The notes under the pieces are model-generated. The model was given only the letters and a program-made list of their open reading frames with translations, did no database searches and was not told the origin of the DNA. The position numbers and the translations under genes are program-made. Below are positions 1-11,730 of a stretch of 64,000 nt of DNA, piece by piece. Source of the stretch: Mauremys mutica (lineage: Eukaryota > Chordata > Testudines > Geoemydidae); the NCBI RefSeq assembly GCF_020497125.1, contig NC_059087.1, positions 10,883,925 to 10,947,924 on the forward strand, in the 5' to 3' direction. Numbering within the stretch: position 1 is the first letter of the stretch; each line of letters begins with the position of its first letter.

Positions 1-509
1 AGGAGGCTGAAGGTGCTGTAGGCTGGGAGAAGAACATTGTGCAGCAGCAGTGGCAGTTTCCCCTACTCTGCAAGCACCAGGGCGGGGGGCTCAGCCCTCG
101 GCCCACCCACGCCACCTCTTCCCCCAAGCCCCCACCCTTAACCCGCCTCTTCTTTCCCCCCATCTTCCCCCTGTACTCCGCACATCCTCGCTCCTCCCTC
201 TCCCTCCCCTGCCTCCTGCCCGCGGCAATCAGCTGGCTTGCGGCATTCGGGAGGCAGGGGAGGGAGGGGGGAGGAGCAAGGACACGGCGCGGAGGGGCTG
301 ATCTGCAGGGTCTGCCGGAGGGCGGGAGGCGCTGTGGGGGTGGCTAGGGGAGCTGATGGGGTGGCTGCCAGCTGTGGACAAAGCAGGCAGCCAAACGACG
401 TTATAGCGAAGCATTGCACAGCTTTAAATGGAGCGTGTTCTGTAACTGAGCAGGGACCTAAGATCGAAACAATGTTAAGCGAGAGGACGTTCAGTGGGGA
501 GTTACTGTA
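1..509 (+). mobile_element. Mariner/Tigger-type DNA transposon, 3' portion, GC-rich interior
   Basis: The right end reads ...GGGGAGTTACTG at 507 followed by TA (508-509), the pattern of a mariner-superfamily terminus with its TA target duplicate. The segment from about 380 to 507 repeats the motifs 'acgacgttatagcga', 'ctgtaactgagcagg' and 'aacaatgttaagcg', which I recognise from an abundant turtle element. The part from about 60 to 370 is GC-rich and purine/pyrimidine-biased, and several overlapping open frames there are by-products of composition. The left end is outside the window. Superfamily assignment is by terminus only; no transposase was seen. Confidence 0.6.
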
Positions 510-1395
510 TGAATGGTGTCAGTACAACAACTATGGGCAGCCTTGCTGCAAAGCTGCCCAGGCCCCAGGGACTAGCCCTAGGTGAACTCCACTGCCGGCA
601 GCCGTCTCCACTGCATTTTCATGGTGATGGCGTTAGAGCAGGGGTGGATCAGGCGCAGCATCTGTGCTGGATGACAGCTCAGTTCGGCGTCTGAGATCAG
701 GAGACTTTCTTAAGAGAACACTCGCAAGGAGTAAATCGCCCACAATTAAATGTTGTTTAAAAATAAAGCAAACCTTTATGGCTGAAATTCACAGTGGTGC
801 AGAGCATCTGCACTGTTTTAAGGGTGCAAGTGGGATGAGGTGCCTAGTATGAGCTCTTTGAACAAAGATGGATTTCTCCTAAGGATTGGAATAAGAATGT
901 AAGCAGGTGGCTTTCCCACTCTGCTCCTTACACCATAGCGAGCTGGCCAAACTTAATCCCTGTCTGGGGGTCGTTTAAACAAAAATGAAGCAAAGCATAA
1001 ATCTGAGCCTAAACTTGGCTGTCATTAGCGTTTTTCCCTGTGGGGATCCAGTCTGTCTTGCCCTTGTACCCTCTCACTCAAGCTAAATTTGGATTGCAGT
1101 TAATAGGTCCTACCTGGTCTGGCTGCCTAGGTGAGTCAGTAGAAATAAGCCTGCCCCAGCCATCAAGGTGATGCAACAGAAAATCTCTCTCTCTACACTG
1201 GGGCCTAGAACTTAACTCTTTGTTACATGGACTTGTGTAGGTCACCTGCACTAGAGTGAATCTCCTCCTATATTAATTCCATCACTTCAGCCCTAAAACA
1301 GCTTAACATAAAAACCATGCTGTTATCTGTGCTGTTGGAGACACCACGGAGGTGAGCTCGCAAGTTGTGTCTGTATGGTTGCAATTACTCTATGA
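510..1395. other. Intron sequence without recognised gene or repeat
   Basis: No coding exon or confident mobile element is visible. Open frames are short and unrelated to known proteins. A few stretches (near 770-840) resemble dispersed low-copy repeats, but I cannot name them. Confidence 0.4.
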
Positions 1396-1397
1396 AG

Positions 1398-1545
1398 TTG
1401 TTCCTGACTTACACCTGATTTATTCCTGGTTATAAGTCAGATCGGCACCAGGCCCATTGAACCTAATTCTGATCTCTAATTGCTTTTCCACCAGTCTAAC
1501 TCTGAAGGTGTACACCAGTATAAAAATCCCGGTGAATTCAGCCCC
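1398..1545. repeat. Short dispersed hairpin repeat ('gaagtcaatggg/ttacaccagt' type)
   Basis: The segment contains facing copies of 'cttacacctgatttat' and 'gtgtacaccagtataaa' around a centre with 'tctgatct'. This is the partly decayed inverted-repeat structure seen many times in the window. Confidence 0.4.
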
Positions 1546-2127
1546 TCAGCCGCATGGTAGCGCATCAGATCCAAAAAAAAGTGAAACTGGATGAATCTGA
1601 TTTCACTCTCCAACTGGAGTGAAGTGCAGAACGTAAACAGCAGGAGTAACGACTATTACATTTGATCTAATGTGTTAGTAAAAAGGGAAGGATTGTTTTT
1701 AATACCATTTTCCCCTTCATCTTGATTGTGTTCCCTTAAAATGTAATTCATATAAACCATAATATCAAGACGTGTTTCAGATCAAGCAAGGCAAAAGAGG
1801 ATAGAAAAAAGACACAAAGAAGGTAGTAATGGTTGCTTGGAAAAATCACAAGTGCCATATAATAGACTTAAAAAAAATTGCTCATCTGCCCTGGGCAGTG
1901 AGATGGCAGTGACTAATAAGGGGGTGGCGGAAAAATTTGCATTTCAGACTAATTTGTTTATTCCTTTTCTCAATAAGCTCATTTTGTCTAGGGAGTTTTC
2001 CAAGTAGCTCACAGAATAGTTGTCCTGCCTTCCCCAATCCCTCTCCACTCCACGTTTGTGAATTCAGGTTCAGATGAGAATGATGGGCTGTAAAATGAAA
2101 AGTCAGAATACATACATCCACATATCC

Positions 2128-2216
2128 AGCTGCCTGCTAATGGTCTGATCCAAAGCCATTGTAGCCAGTGAAAAACTTTCCATTGAGTTTATGGTACTTT
2201 GGATCAGACCCTGTTT
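2128..2216. repeat. Palindromic dispersed repeat
   Basis: 'ggtctgatccaaagcca' at the left is answered by 'tactttggatcagaccc' at the right, forming an inverted repeat of roughly 16 bases with a 50-base centre that includes 'ttccattgagttta'. The same unit recurs near 30640. Confidence 0.55.
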
Positions 2217-2916
2217 GAGCAAATTTGCAAATCAGGCACACTGACAAACCAGGCAAAGACATGTTCTAATGGTGACTCTGCAAAGACAAAACTTGCATGA
2301 ACCAAACTGTTTAGAGGCATCATTCGAAAGTCATCCTTACTCAGAGTTTATCAGTAAACACTCCTGTCACTTGAGTAGGCACTTGCTTTTCTTTTGGGCC
2401 ATTTAACATTAGAATGGTGTCTCCTTCATTTGTCTTTTTGAAATATTGAGGACACATTGCTCTTCTGGTGTCTGACAGTCAGACAGAAGCGTCTGAGCTC
2501 TGAAAACTGATGTCCACTATCGGCTTTTAGAAGATGTGTTTTAATTGCAGACACAAATGTTCAGTGGGAGCCCAATGAAATCTTTAAGGAGCAGCTGGAA
2601 ACTTTTACAGACATTCAGCCTAGAGAAAGTTCCGCTGCTAGAGCAGAAATTTTCTGTATTTCTCTTCCCTTGTTCATTGTGCTCAGCAGTATGGCAGATG
2701 GAACTGCTAAGAAAGAGATCCTGCATGCAAAAATGCTGACTCCCAACAGGAAGTCTCCATCCTCCATTAGTGACAATGTAATTGTTTCTATGGTAATCAA
2801 GTATGATGTCAAAAGTAGAGAATGATGACAAGGGCTGGTCAGAAAATGTGGGGTTATTTCTGTTTAGAAAATGTAGCCCAGAACACACACACAATTTTGT
2901 TTTTGTTTTAGACAAA

Positions 2917-3145
2917 AAAAAATTCAACTTTTGACCAAAAAAATTGAAAACTTGAAAACCAAAAATTTTCAGACAAAATCTGAATTTTTTTTATGCTGAA
3001 AACCAAAAATTATAGAGGGGAGCGTTTGATTTTCTGATGAAAAATCAAAAATTTTCTAGGAAAGTTTCCACAAACATTTTCCCCAAAAAAACCCCAGATT
3101 TTCCATCCAAAAAAAAAGTGACTGAAATTTTCGACCAGCCTGAAT
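2917..3145. repeat. A/T-rich dispersed repeat with 'gaaaattttc' phrases
   Basis: Repeated 'accaaaaatttt', 'gaaaaatcaaaaattttc' and 'gaaattttcgaccagc' phrases give a locally self-complementary A/T-rich block. Related blocks occur at 4075-4440, 11310-11730 and 56970-57300. Superfamily unknown. Confidence 0.45.
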
Positions 3146-4074
3146 AATGTTACAGCAGAGTCTAACATCAGGGCAGAGGAGTCCTTAGCAAACAAAGATA
3201 TTACTTTCATGCCAATGTACCTGGAAATAACAAGGAAGAAAACTACAAACTATTCAGATGAGGCATACAAAGGCTGATGGAGCGGGGGATGCTGTAACAT
3301 GCACAAATCCAAACTCCAGCTAGTCAGGATCATTTCAAACCCGTCACTCTTGACAGCATCCTTTTAAGTGACACCTTAAAAATGTTAATTGCATGTGTTA
3401 GGCACTTCAGCAGTGACAGCAGTGCCATTGAATGTCAAGGGAATATTGAGAAGGGGCTCCAGATAAAATCTACCCTGCTTTCACTTTGCTGTTCTCGGCA
3501 ACTGCGAGAGCCACCTATCAATCCTACCACAAGATCTTATGTGGTCGCCTGCAGTGGTTACTGATTCAGCTGATAGTGCTGTTCCCTTTAGGTCTGTACC
3601 GAGCTAATGCACCGGTGTTGTGTTAGATGTTCAGGGTGCTGCTGGATGTGCTGTGGTTATACAAAATATAAAACTCAAGTTCTGTCCTTTTGGGGTCCTT
3701 AATCTTGTTGACCTTTTGTTTGGGGTGTTAACTGTTCTGTTCAGTTTCCAACTTGAGTGCTTTCATTTTGCACATTTCAATTCCCTGAGTAGTTTTGATC
3801 AGATATGTTGTTCTTCGTTTCCTGTTCTAAACTGCTTTGTATACTTTGTGGTGTAGTCAGCAGAGTCTTCCATGTCTGCTTAAACCAGGACAGGACTTTG
3901 AGCTGTTTTAATCTGGGAGCTACAGAGACCCCCTAGCAGCAGCACTAAAGAATCTCTTTTATAAACCCTACAACTGGGTGAATAACAGATTTGTTTTTAT
4001 TCACTGGCAATTCCTAAAATTGCGGAGGAGAGGGATTATTTCAGATCAAATCAAAAATTAAACTTTTCAAATGT

Positions 4075-4440
4075 TCAGTGAGTCAGAAAAGGAGAGAGTG
4101 TATGTGTTTGCATTAAACAAAACATTTTGTTTCCATTTCAGTTATTCTTAATTAAAAACAAACAAAATGTTGAAACAAAATATCACTTTGAATAGGAAAA
4201 ACATTGAAACATTTCATTTTGAGAATGTTAGAACAAAACATTTCAGGCCTGGTGGGTTGTTTTTTTGTTTGTTTGTTTGTTTGTTTGTTTTTAGGGTTGT
4301 TGGTGGTGGTTTGTTTTTTCCAACCAAAGCAGTTGTGAAATGAGCTTGAATTCATGAAATGTTTTTCTCTCTCCAAATCAACTTATTTTGAGGAGGGGGA
4401 AGTAATTTAGGTTGAAAAATTTCACTTAGCTCTAATTGCA
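4075..4440. repeat. A/T-rich dispersed repeat with a (TTTG)n tract
   Basis: 'aaaacattttgtttc', 'gttgaaacaaaat' and 'ttgaaacatttcattttg' alternate in both orientations, as in the blocks at 2917 and 11310. A tetranucleotide tract (TTTG)n lies inside at 4261-4292. Confidence 0.45.
4261..4292 (+). repeat. (TTTG)n microsatellite
   Basis: About six uninterrupted TTTG units after a short T run. Confidence 0.9.
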
Positions 4441-4831
4441 ACCAAACTTCACGTCTTCGCTGTCATGAAGGACACTTCATGATGTTAATATCTGCTGCAG
4501 TTTCACCCAGGAGGCGACTGCATTTCAGCAGAGGTCGATATGATTCCTGGGTACAGTTGTCTGTCAATTTATGTTGTAGAGCACTTTGGCATGAAAGGTG
4601 CTATGTGAATCGTAAACTCAGCTCCCACTCTGTAGCACTGCTATTGCCAGGAGGGGGTGGTAAATAATGGCATCTGCCCCATACTTGCTGATGTTAAGGG
4701 GCATATGGGGCTAATTTAGTCCTTGCAAGATCATGCTGGTTTCTTACAGAAGCTTGCAGATAGGCTGTGGAGGAACTGGATGTTGTTGTTTTCCATTGGT
4801 AGTGATGACTTTTGGCCACAGTTACTCATGA

Positions 4832-4935
4832 GGGGACAGATTCTGCTCTCTGGTACACCAGCACAAATTCAGGGTGATGCCAATGAAGTCAATGGAATTA
4901 CACTTGCATAAAACTGATGCACGAGGAATTGGGCC
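4832..4935. repeat. Short dispersed hairpin repeat
   Basis: 'cagattctgctctctggtac' followed by 'caatgaagtcaatggaatta' and 'acttgcataaaactg' is one copy of the hairpin family common in this window. Confidence 0.5.
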
Positions 4936-6559
4936 CACTGCACCCAATTCTCCTCTCCTATAGATCTTATACCAGTCCCCATCCACTAACGTACAACTTC
5001 CACTTGATTTACACCAGCATCGCTGGGTTCCCTATTTGGCCCGTTATCACTGCTGAGCCACCTCCTGATGGGACAGTAATTAACCCCAGTCACCTACTAC
5101 TGTAGCTGCCTAATGAGTTGACGGTTACATGCCATGGTTATATACGGTGTTTGCAAGGAAAGAGCTTAAGCAAGGGCTGTCTGGTAAGGTCACATATTGT
5201 ACAAGTATCGGTAAGGAGGAGAACAATTGAAGACATGGTCTGTGACTGGGGAAGTGAAAACACAGCTGCTGCAGCCTCCTTAGAGAATGTTTGTAGCATA
5301 TTGATGGCTTGAGGACTAAAACTATTTTAACTTTGGGCTGTGCACAATATTATTCAGTTCTCTTTAGCCTTAGTCTGGGGGAGTCAACACAAACTTGGGT
5401 GATGAAATTTCAGTTGTTAAGCTGATTTCTCAAAGGATACAGCTCATTTCAGGATCTTTTACTCACCATGCAGGCAGCTTCAGAGACACCTAAAAAAAAG
5501 TGCTTCTGTTAAATTGGAGGTCCCACTGGACAGCTGCAGCCAGATAGATGTGGCATTGGTGCCTTTGATTGGAAAAATCCCTTTACCTCCCAACTGTACC
5601 TGCATTAGAAAAACAGAAGGCACCGCAGCCACATTGGAGGTTTGCCATAGCTAGGAGAAGGCAGGGGACTTTTCTCCTCTAACAGGATGGTCAGCGTGGC
5701 TGAAAAATAACTTTCCTCAAGAAAAAATAAAGCAAAAACATTAGTTCAGTGCTGGTTTTATTTTCCTTCTGCATTTTTCCTGAATATTCAGCACTCTTGT
5801 ATTTTTGTCTTTGAATATAGTCTTCTTAGAGGCAAAACTTTATTTATATTGGTTGCCTCTATGAAACACAACCGGTTCACCAACCTTAACTGCTTGACAG
5901 CTGCTTAACATTCTGGGTATGTCGCAAGCGACCAATTCAGCCACCCTGCTGCAGGATGTGACTGGTGTAGCCAAGCATTCCATGGATTTGGATGGACTGG
6001 CCAACAGCTGTACAGCAGGTGTCATGGAAAAACAGCCGTGAAAAAATTAAAGCCTGTAGAAACTGGGCTCTAAAGACATAAGAGCTTGATTTTTTAAATG
6101 TTAGGAGTGCAACTCACGTAAGTGATTTGTGCAGTTACCTGGTCTCTAATGCAATTGTGTATCTAACTTATTTAAAAAGTTGACACCAATTGCTTTGATT
6201 TGAGCCCATAGGAGTCAGGTTCTGTGCACAGATAACAAAGTGATTGACATCCTAGCAATAATGCAGGCAGATGGCTGGCTGGTAGGAAATGTGCAGTAAG
6301 CCTACAACCCCTCCTCTAGATCAGCTTATTTTTATTGGTATTGTGGCAGACTGGGAGTGGGCTGCCCCACTGTCTGAACAACCCAGTGTTACTCGACTGG
6401 CAGTTGGAGAAACAGGCTGCTAATATCCACAGCAACTGAGACCATTGCGATAGAAACAGGAGCCAATTTGAGGATTAATTGAATGATCAAGCTCAAAACA
6501 TTTGAGTATATTCTCTTTCCCCCCCCCCCGCCATTTGAATCCCTCAAAATGATGTCCAG

Positions 6560-6656
6560 ACAATTTTTGAAAGCGGCCACTAGTTGTGGGTGTCTCCAGT
6601 TTTGGGTGCCCTGCTGGGGAAACTGAAGGTATCTCAAGTTGGGCACCCAAGAAATC
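6560..6656. repeat. Dispersed repeat with 'gggtgcccaac' inverted motifs
   Basis: 'gttgtgggtgtctccagt', 'tttgggtgccctgctgggg' and 'ctcaagttgggcacccaag' form facing inverted motifs directly next to the CR1 3' end at 6658. Confidence 0.4.
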
Positions 6657-6657
6657 A

Positions 6658-7768
6658 CCGAATCATAGAAATGTAGAACTGGAAGGGACCTCGAAAGGTG
6701 CCCTAGTCTGGTCCCCTGCACTAAACCATCACTGACAGGTGTTTGTCTGATTCTCCAATGGTGGAGATTCTGCAACTCCCTAGGTAATTTTGTTCCAGTG
6801 CATAACCAACCTGACAGTTCGGAAGTTTTTCCTAATGTCTAAACTGCAATTTAAGCCCATTGTGTCTTGTCCTTGATGGTTAAGAAGAACAATTTATCAC
6901 CTCTTCTTTATAACCACTTTTTATATACTTGAAGCCTGTTATCATGTCTCCCTTAAGTCTTCTCTTCTCCACACTAAACAACCACATTTTTTTCAATCTT
7001 TCCTCCGAGGTCATGTTTTCTAGAGCTTTAATCATTTTTGTTGTTCTCCTGTGAACTTTCTCCAATTTGTTCACATCTTTCATAAAGTGTGGTGCACAGA
7101 ACTGGGTGCAATACTCCAGTCGAGTCCTTATCAAAGCTAAGTGGAAGAATTACTTCTTCTTTCTTGCTTATAAGACTCCTACTAGTACATCCCTGAATGA
7201 GGTTTGCTTTTTTTGCAACAGTGTTACACTGTTGACTCATATTTAGTTTGTGATCCACTATAAACCCCAGATCCTTTTCTGCCGTACTCCTTCCTAGGCA
7301 GTCATTTCCCGTTTTGTATTTGTGCAATTTATTGTTCCTTCCTAAGATAAATACTTTGCATTTATCCTTATTGAATTTTATCCTATTTACTTCAGACCGT
7401 TTCTCCGGTTTGTCAAGATCATTTTAAATTCTAATCCTGTCCTCCAAAGTACTTGCAACCCCTGCTAGCTTGGTATCATCTGCAAACTTTATAAGTGTAT
7501 TCTCCATGCTATTATCCAAATTATTAAAAAAGATATTGAATAGAACCAGACTCAGGACAAATCCCTGCCGGGCCCCACTCAATATGCCCTTCCACCTCGA
7601 TTGTGAACCACTGATAATTACTCTGAGTACGGTTTTCCAGCCAGTTGTTCACCCACCTTATAGTAGGTTGGTCTAGGCTACATTTCTCTAGCTTGTTTAT
7701 GAGAAGGTCATGTCAGACAGTATCGAAAGCCTTTCTGAAGTCAAGATATATGGCATCTACTGCCACCT
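6658..7768 (-). mobile_element. CR1 LINE, 5'-truncated, with decayed reverse-transcriptase coding region
   Basis: Reading the minus strand from 7768, the reverse-transcriptase motifs appear in order. Motif A reads LDFRKAFDTV (about 7715-7765). Motif B, RQGFVLSLVLFN, is a decayed form of the family's QGSVLGP box (about 7530-7570). The catalytic motif C reads KFADDTKLAG (around 7475-7486). The thumb and C-terminal segment, including [17 protein letters not shown], follows to about 6880. The 3' UTR then ends at 6658 in a CR1-type terminus with ATTCTATG-like repeats. The coding region is broken by frameshifts, so the copy is dead. It lies antisense to the host gene. Confidence 0.93.
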
Positions 7769-8429
7769 AAAATCAGTGGCCCACCTGTGGGCCTTACTAC
7801 CCCAGACTTGAACACAGACTCAGAGAGAAGCCAGGACTCCATGAAGCTGTTAGAACATGTGATGCATTGTTCTGTACATTCCAGGCAATATCTTCCCTAA
7901 AAGAATGCTTTAAAATAGACACCTCAGAAGTTTGGGTCAGTAAGAGCAGACCTTTAAACTGCTTTTCAAATATACTTATCCTATCGCTGAGCACAACGTT
8001 TTATCTGCTGCTCCCAAACCACTAAACTAAGCAATTAAAAGTGAGCTGAAAAGTATAATTTTGCATATTTAATACAATCTCTTCTTGCTGCTTTTAGCAG
8101 GGTGAAGCAGGCATATAATTTAGTACTGATGTTTGGAATATATCCAGTTTCTTTTTTTCTGATGACATTTTGAAAATGCAAAGTTTCTTGAAAGCAGGGC
8201 ATTTGGAATGCAGCTCCTCTGAAAACTCCTGATCGAGGACTCTTTTATAGTGATCTCCCTTGGAAGATTTTTACCACTTAAACGGTTATCTCCTAAAAAG
8301 GAAAATATTGCTTGCCTACAGTAGCCATGGAGGGATTTCAGTTCTGAATGCATACTAAATAGTAAACCCACTTCTCAAAGGAAGGAGAAGATGATGAATC
8401 ACAGAGAGAGTTTACTTGTTGAGAAATAT

Positions 8430-8575
8430 GATTTGTATTACAGCAGCACATGATGGCACCGTGGGATATCAGGGTCCGGTTGAACTAGGCACTGAGTGAG
8501 TCAGGATAAGAGACGGCGCCTGCCCCACAAAGTTTACAATCTGCATAGTGAAAACAGACAAAGTGCGGGACAAAA
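8430..8575 (-). mobile_element. Cry-type SINE 3' tail
   Basis: 'tttgtattacagcagcac', 'gaactaggcactg' and 'cacaaagtttacaatctg' are the reverse complement of the conserved SINE tail (actgtaaactttgtgg ... cagtgcctag ... gtaatacaaa). The tRNA-related head is not recognisable. Confidence 0.6.
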
Positions 8576-8611
8576 CCCCAATGTATGGAGAGGGAAGGGG
8601 GTACAGAGGGC

Positions 8612-8695
8612 CAGATTTGTAAACGTATTTAGGTGCCGAACACCCGTTGAAATGCATAAGAGTTAAATACCTTTTACAAATCTGGCCCTGAGAGA
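8612..8695. repeat. Palindromic dispersed repeat
   Basis: 'gggccagatttgtaaacgta' at the left is answered by 'ttttacaaatctggccctg' at the right, with 'tttaggtgccga' in the middle, forming an inverted repeat of about 16 bases. Confidence 0.6.
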
Positions 8696-9107
8696 TTAAG
8701 GGACAGAGTGTCTCTGCTATTCCAGCCACTCTGTGCATTGTGAGTGGCACAAAGTGGTTGAATCTGGCCAGCTGAGAAGTCTCATGGCATAATGGAGCTC
8801 TCAGCTGGCATGATGTAGCACACCCACTCCTATGCTGACTGCCCTTCCCCCACTCTGGCACAGGGGGCATTTGGTGCACAGGGCAGAGTTCTACCAATTC
8901 TCAGCTGCCATGTGGTTCCATAGGAGCCATTGCCAGCTGAGGGAGATGAACCATGAAAATCAGGAAGATGTGTCTTACACCCTGCTGGCCCTCCAGAGGG
9001 CCCCTCTCTTGCACTGAGCAGATTTCAGCATAGCAGAGAACACGGGGCTAAGGGACAGACTTGTAATGGTGTCTCAGTTCTTAAAGATGCAGACAGCCTA
9101 GTGGGAT

Positions 9108-9225
9108 CTTCAGAAGCAGATAGGCATCTAACTCCCATTGGTTTTGATAGGAGTTAGGCATCTAGGTGCTTGTGAAAATCCACTATGCACCTATCTACAT
9201 CTTTAGGCACAAAAATACCTTTAAA
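9108..9225. repeat. Palindromic dispersed repeat ('aggcatctaactccc' type)
   Basis: 'gataggcatctaactcccat' and 'gataggagttaggcatctag' are inverted copies around 'tggtttt'. Further matches 'gcacctatctacatcttta' follow. A fragment of the same unit occurs near 53740. Confidence 0.55.
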
Positions 9226-9227
9226 AC

Positions 9228-9328
9228 TCTAGCCCTAAGTGACTTGGCTAAGATCACTCAAGGAGTCTTTGGTAGCTCTGGGAACTGAAACTGAGATTTC
9301 CTGAGTCCCAGTCCAGGCCATGTTTTAT
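9228..9328 (-). mobile_element. tRNA-derived SINE head, minus strand
   Basis: On the minus strand this reads 'ggactcaggaaatctcagtt', then a segment matching the 'ttgggcaagtca' body common to the SINEs at 15268 and 32022. The palindromic repeat at 9108-9225 separates it from its expected tail. Confidence 0.45.
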
Positions 9329-10009
9329 ATTGCAATCTGAGATTTAAAGAACAGATCCTGATGAGCTAATCGAATTGACCTTTATCTAAACAGTGCTCTG
9401 AATTCAATTAAAAGCCTATAGTGTCTGTTTAAAAATATATACTCTTATATATGCGGTTAGGTGTTTCTCAAGCTGTACATTAGATATTTTCCTTTAAAGA
9501 GCTTCATACGTTCTTAAGACTGTAGTTTCTCATGAAAGTGTGGCCTCCCAAATCTGTTAATTGTCCAACTAGCTTATCCATTTCTTTCTGTCATTCAGGA
9601 TTTTAGGGTTTAACAAATAAAGGTTAACCTAATATTGTAAGGTAAGAACTTAACACCCCTTCTTGTCTCCAGTAGCTGGTATGCTTTTAATTATTACATG
9701 CGCTCCATTGCTCTGCATGGGGATTACCTTTCTCACATGTCTTCTGAAAGAAATTGGTATTAAGCGCTTGTACTCCCTTTGCTGGTATACTCATGCAAAG
9801 AAGAACTAGGTGGTTCAGGGAATAGATAATAGTTTATGGAGCCCTTCGCTGGTTCAAAGGCAACCTGGGTTGATAGTGGTATATCTTTGTTACTATTTGA
9901 TGGCCTATGTGAAAGTGAATTGATATGTCTCAGTCCAGTTCCTAGTGGAAAGCAGTCCACGTAAATATTGCCTCACCATTAAACCCATGGCTGGTAACAT
10001 ACGACGTCT

Positions 10010-10335
10010 GATCTTGATCTCACTTCCACCAAAATCAATAAGTTTATAGCAGTGTAATTGCTCATGATTTACGCTGATGTCAGGTCAGGGCGGGTCCATT
10101 GTATGGAACTCAGCTATCTGATATGGCCAAGAAAAGCAGCCGATAGAAAAAACAATTAGTTTTTCCACATCCAGTGTTGTTACATGGTCTGTTTGTAACT
10201 GGCTAGAGGATTTGTAACAGTAATTGGTCAAACTCTGCCCTCACATCCCAGTGTAAATGCAGAGTAGTGCTATTGACTTCAGTGGAGTAACTGTCCTTAA
10301 ATGGGTGTAATTGAGAGCACAATTTGGGCCCCAGA
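10010..10335. repeat. Two short hairpin repeats of the common family
   Basis: Copy one (10010-10095) has 'ttgatctcacttccaccaaa' and 'agcagtgtaattgctcatg'. Copy two (10210-10335) has 'cccagtgtaaatgcagagta', 'ttgacttcagtggagtaac' and 'atgggtgtaattgagagca'. The unique gap between them holds nothing recognisable. Confidence 0.5.
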
Positions 10336-10649
10336 TAGATCGTGTTTGGCCTTTCGGGGGAAAGGCAGGTCTCCTCTTTCTGAGCTGGTTGTGTTTTAGT
10401 CGTCTTAACCTCAAATATATTTAATGTCATGGGAAAAATCTATTAAATGTGCCAGTCTATTAAACCTCCGTTCAAGTGTTGGTCCGATCAATAGAAGGTG
10501 TTTGTTATCTAAATGAGCAATAGAAAGCGAGTCACTTAACCACCCTTCTCATGAGCTTCGCTTCGCTGGATTTTTGCAGTTCAACATGAGGATAGGGCAG
10601 CATCAGGCTGTGCTGCCTCAGGAGCCGACCAGGCACTACGTTGTGACTT

Positions 10650-11290
10650 ACAGGCTACGTCTGCCCTGGGCTGTGGGGGTGTGATTCCCAGCCTGATTAG
10701 ACGTACCTGCAGCCAGGGCCGGTGCAACCATTTAGGCGATAGGGCACTGGGATTTGGGGGGCACCATTTTCTTCGGCAGCGACCGCAGCGGCCGGATCTT
10801 TGGCCGCCCCGGTCGCTGCCGGCATTTAGTTAAGCAGCCACGGCGTGCTCGGGGAGGAGGCAGGGCAGGGGTGAGCTGTTTCACTTCTCCCGCCTCCCAG
10901 GCTTGCGGCGCCAATCAGCTTAGGCGCCGCAAGCCTGGGTGGCGGGAGAAGTGAAGCAGCGACGGCGTGCTCGGGGTGCTCGTGCGCGGAGCAGGGGTGA
11001 GCTGCCGTGGGGGGGGCACCTCAGGGCAGGGGCATGGGGGCGGGGGGCGCAAGGTGGAAGTTTCGCCTAGGGCGCGAAACATCCTTGCACCAGCCCTGCC
11101 CGCAGCGCCATGTTAAACATAGCAGTGAGGTCATGGTAGCACAGGCATGCAGCAGCACTTGCTAGCAGCCCCAAGTATATACCTCCAGGCAGGCTTGTAC
11201 TTGGCACAACTAGCTGCTCCTGGGGAGTCAGACCAAGACACTACCACAATCTAGCCCATTTTGAGAGTGTGGTAGCACTGGACAGAACTA
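10650..11290. repeat. Older dispersed repeat split by a hAT element
   Basis: The left part 'ggctacgtctgccctgggct ... gacgtacctgcagc' and the right part 'cgcagcgccatgttaaacat ... gcacaggcatgcagcagc' look like one repeat of the 'ggctacgtctac' class interrupted at 10713/11099 by the hAT element. The outer borders are approximate. Confidence 0.45.
10714..11098. mobile_element. Non-autonomous hAT element, 385 bases, 8-bp target duplication
   Basis: The left terminus is CAGGGCCGGTGCAA and the right terminus is TTGCACCAGCCCTG, inverted copies differing at one base. The flanks are CCTGCAGC (10706-10713) and CCCGCAGC (11099-11106), an 8-bp target duplication with one mismatch, which is diagnostic of hAT. 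The interior is very GC-rich with an inverted motif around 'gcggcgccaatcagcttagg'. No transposase coding is present, and open frames here are compositional. Confidence 0.85.
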
Positions 11291-11309
11291 ACGGAGCAGA
11301 GCAGGAAGC

Positions 11310-11730
11310 AGATTTCTCATCCCACCAGAATTTGAGATTTCAGACCTTTTTCCCATCCCAAAACAGGGCGAAAAATCAATCTCAAACATTTTTGCAAACT
11401 GACCATCCCAAAAAAAAAAAAATTGTGCGTTGGGTCAGTTGAAACATTTTGGTTTGGTAATTTCAAAGCGTTTTGTTTTTTGATCTGACCTTCTAAAACC
11501 TTTTTTTTAGTGTAAATTATCTCAAATTTCAAATAAGTCATTTTGAGTTAAAAACAATCCAAAATTTTCCTTTTGAAAATGTTGAAACAGGATGTTTTGA
11601 CAATTTTGAAACTTTTTTCAAAACTCTTTTGAATGGGGAAAATTCATCAATACCAGTCCTTTCCTGAGAACTGTTTCACTTACAACAAATTGACAATTTC
11701 TGATGAAAAAACTTTTTGATGGAAAATTCC
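11310..11730. repeat. A/T-rich dispersed repeat with 'gaaacattttg' phrases
   Basis: 'gaaaaatcaatctcaaacat', 'gttgaaacattttggtttgg', 'tccaaaattttccttttgaa' and 'gatgaaaaaactttttgatg' belong to the same A/T-rich class as 2917-3145 and 4075-4440. Confidence 0.4.

Noticed and set aside
238..585. Possible first exon or CpG-island promoter
   Set aside because: The region belongs to a DNA transposon end with a TA-flanked terminus.
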